Positions 46,097 to 54,290 of a stretch of DNA of 64,000 nt are shown here, piece by piece. Every line of letters starts with the position of its first letter. Positions within the stretch are counted from its first letter, which is position 1. Origin of the DNA: Neorhizobium galegae. GTDB taxonomy: Bacteria; Pseudomonadota; Alphaproteobacteria; Rhizobiales; Rhizobiaceae. A program made the translations under genes and the position numbers. The notes under the pieces are model-generated. The model searched no databases, had not been told where the DNA came from, and worked only from the letters and a program-made list of their open reading frames with translations. The stretch lies in contig NZ_JAGIPH010000001.1 in NCBI RefSeq assembly GCF_017877135.1, positions 1,426,001 through 1,490,000 on the forward strand. Reading direction: 5' to 3'.

Positions 46097-47917
46097 ATGC
46101 GTTTCACCATCAAGCTCAAGCTGGCCTTGGCCTTTGGCTTTCTGATCCTGCTCTCCAGTGCGACGGTGATTGTCGCCATCATCAATCTCGGCAATCTGAA
46201 TTCCGCCATCAGCGGCATCGTACAGGGGCCGGCAGCGAATCTGCGGATCTCCTCGGACCTGTCGACGGCGATCCTGAACGCGATCCGGGACGAAAAGAAC
46301 GCGATCATCAATACTGATCCCAAGCAGATCGATACGTTCGTCACACAGATCCGGACCAACCTGCAGAAGGCGGATGTGGCCCTGCAGAAGCTGGCGCAAA
46401 GCCACAATCCGGCGGTTATCGAGAAGGTCGCTCAGATGAACCGGCAGCTGCCGGCTTGGAAGCAGATTGATGAGCAGGTCATCAAGCTTGCGACCGAGAA
46501 CACGGACGAAAGCAACCGCAAGGCGGGCGAGATTTCCATGGGAGACGGTCGCAAGGCCTTCAATGAGGTTCTGATCTCGTTGAACGCGGTCAACGAAGCG
46601 ATCGCTGCCGATCTTCGCACGACGGATGAAGCGACCAACGAGCAGTACACCACCTCGCGCAATCTCCTGATCACCGGCCTTGCCGTGATGTTTGTTCTGT
46701 CCGCCGCCGTCGCCCTCTGGATCGCGCTTGGCATCAACAGCGGCCTGAAGAAGATCAAGGCTGTTGCGGATGCCGTTGCCATCGGCGATCTCAACCAGAA
46801 CATCGAGATCAAGACCAATGACGAAATCCGCGACGTCGTGGACAGCGTCCGGGTGATGACCGGCAACCTGCGCAATACCGCAGACATTGCCGACCAGATT
46901 TCGAACGGCAACCTGACGGTATCGCCCAAGCCGCTGTCGGACAAGGATACGCTCGGCAAGTCGCTGGAAAGTATGGTTGCGCGTCTGCGCGGCGTCGTGG
47001 GTGATGCGCTGGCCGCTGGCGACAATGTCTCGTCGGGTAGCCAGGAACTGTCGGCAAGCTCCGAGCAGCTGTCGCAGGGGGCCACCGAACAGGCGTCTGC
47101 GGCGGAAGAAGCCTCTGCCGCCATGGAACAGATGGCCGCCAACATCAAGCAGAACGCCGATAACGCCGCCCAGACGGAAAAGATCGCCCGCCAGTCCTCG
47201 CGCGATGCCGAAGCCTCCGGCCAGGCAGTGTCGCGTGCTGTCGGCGCCATGCGCACGATTGCCGAAAAGATCTCCATCGTCCAGGAAATCGCCCGCCAGA
47301 CCGACCTTCTGGCGCTGAATGCCGCCGTTGAAGCGGCCCGCGCCGGCGAGCATGGCAAGGGCTTTGCCGTCGTTGCCTCGGAAGTGAGAAAGCTTGCCGA
47401 GCGCAGCCAGGCGGCCGCCGCCGAAATCTCCGCCCTCTCGGGCGATACGGTCCAGGTGGCAACCGATGCCGGCGAGATGCTGAGCCGGCTGGTTCCCGAC
47501 ATCCAGAAGACCGCCGAACTGATTTCCGAAATCTCGGCCGCCTGCCGCGAGCAGGATATCGGGGCCTCGCAGATCAACGAGGCGATCCAGCAGCTCGACA
47601 AGGTCACCCAGCAGAATGCCGGCGCCTCCGAGCAGATGTCGGCGACATCCGAAGAGCTTGCCGCCCAGGCGGAAGAACTGCAGGCCTCCATCGCCTTCTT
47701 CCGCGTGGACCAGACCAATGCCGGCCGCAACGCACAGCAGCGCGGCCCGGCAAGATCCGCCAAGCCGGCGCCGTCTGTTGCCAAGGCAAGGCCGGTGCAG
47801 CGCCCGGCCGCCAGCCAGTCGGTTGCCGCCCAGCAGGCCCGCGCCAAGGGCTTTGCACTGGACATGTCGATGGGTGGTCCTGACGACGACGATGCCGATT
47901 TCAGGGAGAGCGCGTGA
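46097..47917 (+). CDS. methyl-accepting chemotaxis protein 3 (two HAMP units)
   Basis: 606-residue receptor: TM1 about residues 8-30, a four-helix-bundle-like sensor domain with [16 protein letters not shown]2 about 192-214, two HAMP-like units ([12 protein letters not shown] and [12 protein letters not shown]), then the shared signalling domain with the tip [20 protein letters not shown]. The tail ends in [19 protein letters not shown]. It is separated from MCP2 by about 155 bases, the longest gap inside the operon, which may hold an internal promoter. The stop lies four bases before the second cheW. Confidence 0.92.
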   Translation: MRFTIKLKLALAFGFLILLSSATVIVAIINLGNLNSAISGIVQGPAANLRISSDLSTAILNAIRDEKNAIINTDPKQIDTFVTQIRTNLQKADVALQKLAQSHNPAVIEKVAQMNRQLPAWKQIDEQVIKLATENTDESNRKAGEISMGDGRKAFNEVLISLNAVNEAIAADLRTTDEATNEQYTTSRNLLITGLAVMFVLSAAVALWIALGINSGLKKIKAVADAVAIGDLNQNIEIKTNDEIRDVVDSVRVMTGNLRNTADIADQISNGNLTVSPKPLSDKDTLGKSLESMVARLRGVVGDALAAGDNVSSGSQELSASSEQLSQGATEQASAAEEASAAMEQMAANIKQNADNAAQTEKIARQSSRDAEASGQAVSRAVGAMRTIAEKISIVQEIARQTDLLALNAAVEAARAGEHGKGFAVVASEVRKLAERSQAAAAEISALSGDTVQVATDAGEMLSRLVPDIQKTAELISEISAACREQDIGASQINEAIQQLDKVTQQNAGASEQMSATSEELAAQAEELQASIAFFRVDQTNAGRNAQQRGPARSAKPAPSVAKARPVQRPAASQSVAAQQARAKGFALDMSMGGPDDDDADFRESA

Positions 47918-47921
47918 CATC

Positions 47922-48410
47922 ATGACGATACAGTCGGAAGCCCAGTTCGTAACTTTCAGCCTCGGCGAGGAAATCTTCGCCGTGCCGGTCGAAGTGGTCC
48001 GGGAGATCCTGGACCACGAGGAACCGTTCAAGATTCCCCACGGCCCCGATTATCTTCTGGGGCTGCGGGATGTGCGCGGACAGGGCGTTCCGGTGATCGA
48101 TCTGCGCCTGAGGCTCGGCCTCAGCCGCACGGAAAAGACGCCGCATACCCGCATCCTGGTGCTCGATGTGCCCGTCGGCAACAAGGTGCTGGTGCTCGGC
48201 CTCGTCGCAGACCGGGTCTACGAGGTCGTGCCCTTCCTGCGCGAGCAGATCGAGGCCGCGCCGGATATCGGCATTCGCTGGCGCTCCGAATATATTTCGG
48301 GCGTCGTGCGGCGCAATGGCGGCTTTGTCGTCATCATCGATCTTGCCCGCCTGTTTTCAGACGAGAGCCACGCGCTTGCCGGGGTGTCCTCCACCCTGCA
48401 GGTGGCGTGA
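47922..48410 (+). CDS. cheW: chemotaxis coupling protein CheW (second copy)
   Basis: A 162-residue CheW-domain adaptor starting at ATG 47922, four bases after the MCP3 stop. FVTFSLGEEIFAVPVEVVREIL, PHGPDYLLGLRDVRGQGVPVIDLRLRLGL and ILVLDVPVGNKVLVLGLVADRV are the typical CheW segments. It differs clearly from the first CheW (residues and length), so the two may serve different receptors or array positions. cheR follows 13 bases downstream. Confidence 0.93.
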   Translation: MTIQSEAQFVTFSLGEEIFAVPVEVVREILDHEEPFKIPHGPDYLLGLRDVRGQGVPVIDLRLRLGLSRTEKTPHTRILVLDVPVGNKVLVLGLVADRVYEVVPFLREQIEAAPDIGIRWRSEYISGVVRRNGGFVVIIDLARLFSDESHALAGVSSTLQVA

Positions 48411-48423
48411 GCAGGAGACCAGA

Positions 48424-49281
48424 GTGGCCGCAGCCCCGGAACTTGCCCGCCAGTCGCTCGACGACCGCCTGAGCACGCGGAACTTCGAACAACTAGCCAA
48501 ATACATCTACGATTACAGCGGCATCAAGATGCCTGTGACCAAGGTGACAATGCTGGAGGGACGCCTGCGCCGCAGGCTTCGCGTGACCGGCATTGCGACG
48601 TTCGATGACTATTGCGATTACCTGTTCAATCAGAACGGCCTCGAAAGAGAACAGGTCTACCTGATCGATGCGGTGACCACAAACAAGACGGACTTCTTCC
48701 GCGAGCCCAAGCACTTCGATTACCTTGCCGGCACCGTCGTTCCGGAACTTGTCCAGGAAGGTGTACCGTTGATCAGGGCATGGAGTTCCGCCTGCTCGAC
48801 CGGCGCCGAGCCTTATACCATGGCCATGGTGCTGGCCGATTGCCTGGCCCAGAAGCCCGGCATCGACTTCCGCATCATTGCCACCGACCTGTCGACCGAA
48901 GTGCTGCACACGGCGCGTCGGGCGATCTATACGGAAGAAACCGTTGCCCCCGTCTCCAGGGAGGCACGGCGCAAATACGTCATGCAGTCTGTCGACCCCA
49001 AGCGGGGCGAAGTCCGCATCACCCCCCAGCTTCGCCAGCGCGTCGGCTTCGGCCGGCTGAACCTGATGGACGACGCCTACGCGATCAAGGACATGCAGCA
49101 CGTGATCTTCTGCCGTAACGTTCTGATATACTTCGATAAACCGACACAGCAGCATGTCTTGAGCCGGCTATGCGACTGCCTATTGCCGGGCGGCTACCTG
49201 TTCATCGGTCATTCGGAGACAGCAACCGGCTTCAGCCTGCCGATCAAGCAGGTGGCCAATACAGTCTTCAAACGGGTGTGA
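48424..49281 (+). CDS. cheR: chemoreceptor glutamate methyltransferase CheR
   Basis: A 285-residue SAM-dependent methyltransferase that methylates receptor glutamates for adaptation. It starts at GTG 48424 with GGAG six bases upstream. The N-terminal all-helical domain (LAKYIYDYSGIKMPVTKVTMLEGRLRRRL) and the catalytic domain (TTNKTDFFREPKHFD, WSSACSTGAEPYTMAMVL, CRNVLIYFDKPTQQ) are complete. The beta-subdomain that binds receptor pentapeptides is of normal size, although the receptors here lack NWETF. It is followed by cheB after three bases. Confidence 0.95.
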   Translation: MAAAPELARQSLDDRLSTRNFEQLAKYIYDYSGIKMPVTKVTMLEGRLRRRLRVTGIATFDDYCDYLFNQNGLEREQVYLIDAVTTNKTDFFREPKHFDYLAGTVVPELVQEGVPLIRAWSSACSTGAEPYTMAMVLADCLAQKPGIDFRIIATDLSTEVLHTARRAIYTEETVAPVSREARRKYVMQSVDPKRGEVRITPQLRQRVGFGRLNLMDDAYAIKDMQHVIFCRNVLIYFDKPTQQHVLSRLCDCLLPGGYLFIGHSETATGFSLPIKQVANTVFKRV

Positions 49282-49284
49282 GCC

Positions 49285-50376
49285 ATGGGCACCGAGATTG
49301 CCAAGAAGATCCGCGTCCTGATTGTCGATGATTCCGCCAGTATCCGGCAGACGCTCACCATGGTCCTGTCGGAAGATCCCGAAATCGAGGTCATAGGCAC
49401 GGCGACAGACCCGTTTGCTGCAGCCCGCCGTATCCGCGACGATGTGCCGGACGTCATCACGCTCGATGTGGAAATGCCGCAGATGGACGGCATCACCTTC
49501 CTGCGCAAGCTGATGTCGCAGCACCCGATCCCGGTCGTCATGTGTTCCTCGCTGACGGAAGCCGGCTCCGAAACGCTGATGCAGGCGCTGGAAGCCGGCG
49601 CCATCGACATCATCCAGAAACCGAAGATCGGTGCGGCGGACCATCTTGCCGAAAGTGCCGAGCGCATCCGCACGGCCGTCAAGGCCGCCGCCAAGGCGCG
49701 GCTCGGCAAGCTGCGTCGGTTCAGGAGTCCCGAACCGGTGGCGCAGAAATTGACGGCAGATGCCGTCCTGCCGCCGCCGAAGGTGGGGGCCATGGCCAAG
49801 ACCACCGAAATGGTGGTGTGCATCGGTGCCTCCACCGGCGGCACCGAGGCCTTGCGCGAATTGTTGGAAGCGCTTCCGGCAAACGCCCCCGGCATCATCA
49901 TCGTGCAGCACATGCCGGAGAAATTTACCGCAGCCTTTGCCAAGCGGCTGAACAGCCTGTGCGAGGTCGAGGTGAAGGAAGCCGAAGACGGGGACCCGGT
50001 TCTGCGCGGCCATGTGCTGATTGCCCCGGGCGACAAGCATATGCTGCTCGAGCGGCGCGGTGCCCGCTATCATGTGTCCGTCCGCGCCGGCCCCCTGGTG
50101 AGCCGCCACCGCCCCTCCGTCGATGTTCTGTTTCGCTCGGCCGCACGCGCGGCCGGCAGCAATGCGGTCGGTGTCATCATGACCGGCATGGGCGATGACG
50201 GCGCGCGCGGCATGCTGGAAATGCACGAGGGCGGCGCCTTCACGCTGGCGCAGGACGAAGCAAGCTCGGTGGTGTTCGGCATGCCGAAGGAAGCGATCGC
50301 CCGCGGCGGCGTCGACCGTATCGTGCCGCTCGACCAGATCGCCCGCGAAATCCTGGCCGCCGACAAGCGCCACTGA
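49285..50376 (+). CDS. cheB: protein-glutamate methylesterase/glutaminase CheB
   Basis: A 363-residue adaptation enzyme. The N-terminal receiver has D15/D16 and phospho-acceptor D61 ([12 protein letters not shown]); the linker contains [11 protein letters not shown]. The C-terminal methylesterase has the catalytic serine in [14 protein letters not shown], the histidine in [10 protein letters not shown] and the aspartate in [12 protein letters not shown]. It demethylates and deamidates receptors, opposing CheR. It is the last che gene; a hairpin follows. No cheD is found in the window. Confidence 0.96.
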   Translation: MGTEIAKKIRVLIVDDSASIRQTLTMVLSEDPEIEVIGTATDPFAAARRIRDDVPDVITLDVEMPQMDGITFLRKLMSQHPIPVVMCSSLTEAGSETLMQALEAGAIDIIQKPKIGAADHLAESAERIRTAVKAAAKARLGKLRRFRSPEPVAQKLTADAVLPPPKVGAMAKTTEMVVCIGASTGGTEALRELLEALPANAPGIIIVQHMPEKFTAAFAKRLNSLCEVEVKEAEDGDPVLRGHVLIAPGDKHMLLERRGARYHVSVRAGPLVSRHRPSVDVLFRSAARAAGSNAVGVIMTGMGDDGARGMLEMHEGGAFTLAQDEASSVVFGMPKEAIARGGVDRIVPLDQIAREILAADKRH

Positions 50377-50408
50377 AGAGAGCGTCCCCGCACTCGCAAT
50401 GATGACGG

Positions 50409-50428
50409 CGGGGCCTTCGAAGGCCCCG
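50409..50428 (+). terminator. hairpin after cheB, possible terminator
   Basis: CGGGGCCTT-CG-AAGGCCCCG is a 20-base perfect palindrome 32 bases after the cheB stop. The following bases (TCTGCACG) are not a T-run, so termination may be incomplete and read-through into the ParA gene is possible. Confidence 0.5.
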
Positions 50429-50578
50429 TCTGCACGCCTGCGAAGCGCTCCGGCGCTATCTCCTGCATCCGCGCCTTTTCGCTTTTTTAACCATGCTGCG
50501 GGATAGTGCGAGGGCACCATGACGCGCGTGCCTTTGCGAGCAATGCCGGCTCACGAACCTTTTTCCTGAGGATCGACG

Positions 50579-51274
50579 ATGCCCGTCATTACCTTTGCAA
50601 ACACCAAGGGCGGAGCCGGCAAGACCACGGCCGTGCTGCTGCTGGCCTCAGAACTTGCCCATGCCGGCCATCGCGTCACCGTTCTCGACGCCGATCCGCA
50701 ATACTGGATGTCGCGCTGGTTCGATGCCTCCCCGCCCATTCCCCGCCTGTCCGTCATCTCCTATGTGACGCAAGCCTCGATCGACCGCCATCTGGCTGAG
50801 GCGCAGGCGGCAAGCGATTACGTGCTGGTCGATCTTCCAGGGGCGCGCAGCCCGCTTCTGGCAAAGGCCATCGGCCTTTCCGATCACGTGCTGATCCCCA
50901 TCCAGGGCTGCGCCATGGACGCGCAGGGCGGCGCCCATGTCCTGGAACTCCTTCAGTATCTGGGTGAAAAGCTCGGCATGCACGTGCCCCATTCGGTGGT
51001 GCTGACCCGCGTCAATTCCATGGTGACGACGCGGGCGCTTCTGGCGGTCAAGGGCCTTCTTGCACAGCGCAATGTCGATGTGCTGAACACCCCGATCATC
51101 GAGCGCTCCGCCTATCGCGACATCTTCGACTGCGGCGGAACACTGCATACGATGGATGGCGAGCGCATCAGCAATCTCGACAAGGCCCGCGAGAACGCAA
51201 GGCTCTACGCCGAGGAAATCGTGCGGCGCGTGCCGGGGGCACAGGTTGGCGCGGCGCGCATGGCGGCCCGATAA
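50579..51274 (+). CDS. ParA/MinD family ATPase (VirC1-like)
   Basis: A 231-residue deviant-Walker ATPase: NTKGGAGKTTAV (P-loop, signature lysine K10, K15), VLDADPQYWMSRW (Walker A'), and VLVDLPGARSPL (Walker B). Length and the C-terminal segment IIERSAYRDIFDCGGTLHTM resemble VirC1-type ParA proteins of Agrobacterium. No parB partner is adjacent, so plasmid or chromosome partition is unlikely to be its job. It lies 202 bases after cheB on the same strand. ParA homologues position chemoreceptor clusters in some proteobacteria (PpfA, ParC), which is a reasonable but unproven role here. Confidence 0.8.
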   Translation: MPVITFANTKGGAGKTTAVLLLASELAHAGHRVTVLDADPQYWMSRWFDASPPIPRLSVISYVTQASIDRHLAEAQAASDYVLVDLPGARSPLLAKAIGLSDHVLIPIQGCAMDAQGGAHVLELLQYLGEKLGMHVPHSVVLTRVNSMVTTRALLAVKGLLAQRNVDVLNTPIIERSAYRDIFDCGGTLHTMDGERISNLDKARENARLYAEEIVRRVPGAQVGAARMAAR

Positions 51275-51291
51275 TCCTTTCATGACATCAG

Positions 51292-51318
51292 GCCGCCGGC
51301 TCTCAAACGGGCGGCGGC
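51292..51318. terminator. weak hairpin between the ParA gene and ccoS
   Basis: GCCGCCG (51292-51298) pairs with CGGCGGC (51312-51318) over a 13-base loop, followed on the plus strand by AATTCTTTG. It lies between the convergent ParA and ccoS genes and could end either transcript. Confidence 0.4.
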
Positions 51319-51355
51319 AATTCTTTGCCTCGACAGGGGTAATACAGCCGCTGTT

Positions 51356-51508
51356 TTATCCGCGCGGCTGGTCCTCATCCTCCAGTACGCGCCAGGCAGC
51401 GCCGTCCAGATCGTCATACTGGCCGTTGCGCAGCGACCACAGGAAAGCCCCGAGGCCAAGGCCGCCGAGCAGCAGGGCAACCGGGATCAGATAGATCAGC
51501 ATGTTCAT
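51356..51508 (-). CDS. fixS: cbb3 oxidase assembly protein CcoS/FixS
   Basis: A 50-residue membrane peptide starting MNMLIYLIPVALLLGG, with one transmembrane helix, then the family motif FLWSLRNGQYDDLDG and an acidic end (RVLEDEDQPRG). It is needed for maturation (copper or haem insertion) of cbb3-type cytochrome oxidase. The start ATG overlaps the fixI stop (ATGA). It is the last gene of fixGHIS. Confidence 0.92.
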   Translation of the reverse strand: MNMLIYLIPVALLLGGLGLGAFLWSLRNGQYDDLDGAAWRVLEDEDQPRG

Positions 51509-53805
51509 GCGGGCGAGACCTTTGCGGTGAGCGCCGCGGGGCGCCGCCGGTCCGGCTCGGGAAGCGACACCTTTGCCTGCCGCGCCGCATGGTTCAGCCG
51601 CAGGGAATTGGCGACTACGATCAGCGAGGATGTCGACATGGCAATCGCGGCAATCAGCGGCGTGGCATAGCCGGCGATTGCGATCGGCACGGCGATGATA
51701 TTGTAGCCGATGGCGAGGGCGAAATTCTCGCGGATCAGCCGGCCGGCCTTGGCAGAAATGCGGATTGCCATCGGCACCGCCTCAAGTGTGTCATGCATGA
51801 AGACGAAGTCCGCCGCCTGCCGGCCGATATCGGCGGCCGTTGCCGGCGCCATAGAGACGTGGGCGGCGCTGAGCGCCGGCGCATCGTTGATGCCGTCGCC
51901 CACCATCAGCACCCGCCGTCCGTCCCCCTGCAGGGCGGCAATCGCCTGTGTCTTGCCGCCGGGCGACAGTTCAGCCTCGAAGGCATCGATACCGAGCCGT
52001 GCGGCCATGGCGGCAACAACGGGGCGGCGGTCGCCCGAAAGCACCTGCGTTTCGAACCCTCCCTGCTGCAGCGTGGCAATCGCCGCCTCGGCATCGGGGC
52101 GCGGCCGGTCTTCAGCCAGGAAGCGTGCGATTTCCAGCCCGTCGAGCGACAGGACCACTTCGGAACCGCCATCGCTCGTGCTTACCGTTCCCGAGCAGGC
52201 AAAGGCGCGGCTGCCGAGGCGATATCGCCCTTCGGGCCGGTCGCAGGAAAGCCCCTCGCCTGCCAGTTCCGTCACCGTGCCGAGGATGGGCACCGGCCCG
52301 GCAAAGGCATTGTAGATGGCCTGCGACAGCGGGTGGCGGGAGCGCGATGCCATGGCTGCCGCCATCGCGATATTGGTCGGCGTGCCCACCGTGTCAATGA
52401 GTTGCGGACGCCCGAGCGTCAGCGTTCCGGTCTTGTCGAAGACCACCGTATCGATCTCGGCGAGCCTCTCCATGGCCGATCCGTCCTTGACCATGACGCC
52501 GTTCTGGAAGAGCCGCCCGGCCGCCACCACCTGCACGACCGGCACGGCAAGGCCGAGCGCGCAGGGGCAGGTGATGATCAGGACAGCAATGGCAATCAGC
52601 ATGGCCTGTTTCCAGTCGCCGCCGAAGAGGCCCCAGCCGAGAAAGGTGAGGAAGGCCAGAAGATGCACCGCCGGCGAGTAGATCTGGGCGGCCCGGTCCG
52701 CGATGCGGCGATACTGCGCCCGCCCGCCTTCGGCCGCTTCCATCAGCGCGATGATTTCCGACAGAAAGGACTGACGCGCCGTCGCCGTTGCCTGAAGCAG
52801 CAGCGAACCGGTGAGGCTGACGGTGCCGGCCTGCACGGCCGCGCCCGGGCCCACGGCAACCGGCGCGCTTTCGCCGCTCACGATCGATAGGTCGAGGTCG
52901 CTTTCTCCCTCGATGACCAGCCCATCCACCGGCACGCGGTCGCCGGCGGCAATGGCGATATGATCCCCCGGCATGACCTCCTCGACCGGACGATATTCCC
53001 GGCTGCCGTCGGCCGCCACCACCATGGCGCCGCGCGGAGAAATGCGGGCAAGGCCGGTAATGGCCGAGCGCGCCCGGTCGCGCATGATATGATCGAGCGT
53101 GCGCCCGATCAGCAGGAAGAAGAGGAGCGAGACAGTTGCATCGAACCAGGCATGCTCGCCGTGATGAAGGGTTTCCCAGAGCGAGACCGCATAGGATAGC
53201 GTAATCGCAAGCGCGATCGGCACATCCATGTTGGTGTGCCCGCGTTTCAGCGCCGCATAGGCCGACCGGTAGAAGAAGCGGCCGCCATAGACGAGCGCGG
53301 GGGCGGCGATCATCGCCGAGATCCAGTGAAAGAGATCGCGCGTCGATGCTTCAGCCCCCGACCAGACGGAGACCGACAGCAGCATGATATTGGCAGCGGC
53401 AAAGCCGGTGACGGCAACGCCGCGAATGAGCTGCGCCTTCATCACATCGCCCGCCTCTTCCGCGGCCGACAGCAGATGCGCATCATAGCCGGTCGCCCGC
53501 TTGATGGCTCGCACCAGATCGACCGGATCCATCGCCGTCTCGTCCTGCGGCACCTGCCAGACGATGGACACACGGCGGGTCGACAGATTGACGCGAGCCT
53601 TGGAGACGGGAGAGAGCGCCATCAGAGCCTGCTCGACGGCGCTGATGCAGGTGCCGCAGTGCACGCCGGGCACGCTGAGGTCGAGCTGGTAGAGGCCGTC
53701 GCCGAGATCGCGGCTTGCCAGCATCAGTTCCTCGGCCGATGGCAGCGCAAGCGTTGCCCCCGCCATGTCCAGCGAGCCTTCCGTTCCCGGTGCGCAGCAG
53801 CTCAT
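51505..53805 (-). CDS. fixI: copper-transporting P1B-type ATPase FixI/CcoI
   Basis: A 766-residue membrane pump that delivers copper for cbb3 oxidase assembly. N-terminal CCAP and an HMA domain with C50-G-T-C53 (VPGVHCGTCISAV), eight membrane helices, the TGES-like IVSGESAPV actuator motif, ITCPCALGLAVP (the CPC metal site), FDKTGTLTLG with the phosphorylated aspartate, and MVGDGINDAPAL. It overlaps fixH by four bases and fixS by three. FixI-type ATPases export Cu+ slowly for metalation rather than for resistance. Confidence 0.96.
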   Translation of the reverse strand: MSCCAPGTEGSLDMAGATLALPSAEELMLASRDLGDGLYQLDLSVPGVHCGTCISAVEQALMALSPVSKARVNLSTRRVSIVWQVPQDETAMDPVDLVRAIKRATGYDAHLLSAAEEAGDVMKAQLIRGVAVTGFAAANIMLLSVSVWSGAEASTRDLFHWISAMIAAPALVYGGRFFYRSAYAALKRGHTNMDVPIALAITLSYAVSLWETLHHGEHAWFDATVSLLFFLLIGRTLDHIMRDRARSAITGLARISPRGAMVVAADGSREYRPVEEVMPGDHIAIAAGDRVPVDGLVIEGESDLDLSIVSGESAPVAVGPGAAVQAGTVSLTGSLLLQATATARQSFLSEIIALMEAAEGGRAQYRRIADRAAQIYSPAVHLLAFLTFLGWGLFGGDWKQAMLIAIAVLIITCPCALGLAVPVVQVVAAGRLFQNGVMVKDGSAMERLAEIDTVVFDKTGTLTLGRPQLIDTVGTPTNIAMAAAMASRSRHPLSQAIYNAFAGPVPILGTVTELAGEGLSCDRPEGRYRLGSRAFACSGTVSTSDGGSEVVLSLDGLEIARFLAEDRPRPDAEAAIATLQQGGFETQVLSGDRRPVVAAMAARLGIDAFEAELSPGGKTQAIAALQGDGRRVLMVGDGINDAPALSAAHVSMAPATAADIGRQAADFVFMHDTLEAVPMAIRISAKAGRLIRENFALAIGYNIIAVPIAIAGYATPLIAAIAMSTSSLIVVANSLRLNHAARQAKVSLPEPDRRRPAALTAKVSPA

Positions 53806-54290
53806 TTTACCTCTCCGATCACCGCGATGCGCTTGTTGTGGTGGAGGATGCGCTGGCCGTTGCGCATGGCGCTGGTATCGACGATCCAGTGGCCGGTGGC
53901 CACCTCGTGCGCCGCCTCATAGGTGCCGTTGCCGACATCCGACAGGGTGACCGAAAAATCCTGGTGGTCGCCCACGGGCCGCTTGAAAGTGGCCGTGACC
54001 GTATCGATCGGCACCGGCTTCTGGTCCGGGCCGGTAATCACATAGCGGATCACGCCCTTTTCCACCGAGAGCGTGCCTGTCACGCCGCTTGCGCCCAGAG
54101 CCTTGGCTTCGGCCACCTTGGAATTGAACTGCTGACTGGCGACATAGGTATTTTCCACCACCAGCCCGCTCCAGGAATGCACGGCCTGATAGGCCATATA
54201 GAAATTGACCGAGATGATCGTGCCGAAGAACAGGCAGACGACGCCCATCATATGCCATCCGGTAAAGACGAAACTCTTGGTATGGGTCAT
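53802..54290 (-). CDS. fixH: FixH/CcoH family protein
   Basis: A 162-residue membrane-anchored protein starting at ATG 54290, which shares one base with the fixG stop (TGATG); a GTG one codon earlier is an alternative. One N-terminal transmembrane helix (GWHMMGVVCLFFGTIISVNFYMAYQA) and a periplasmic domain with SWSGLVVENTYVASQQFN and GHWIVDTSAM are typical. Needed for cbb3 oxidase assembly; the exact step is not known. It sits between fixG and fixI as usual. Confidence 0.93.
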   Translation of the reverse strand: MTHTKSFVFTGWHMMGVVCLFFGTIISVNFYMAYQAVHSWSGLVVENTYVASQQFNSKVAEAKALGASGVTGTLSVEKGVIRYVITGPDQKPVPIDTVTATFKRPVGDHQDFSVTLSDVGNGTYEAAHEVATGHWIVDTSAMRNGQRILHHNKRIAVIGEVK

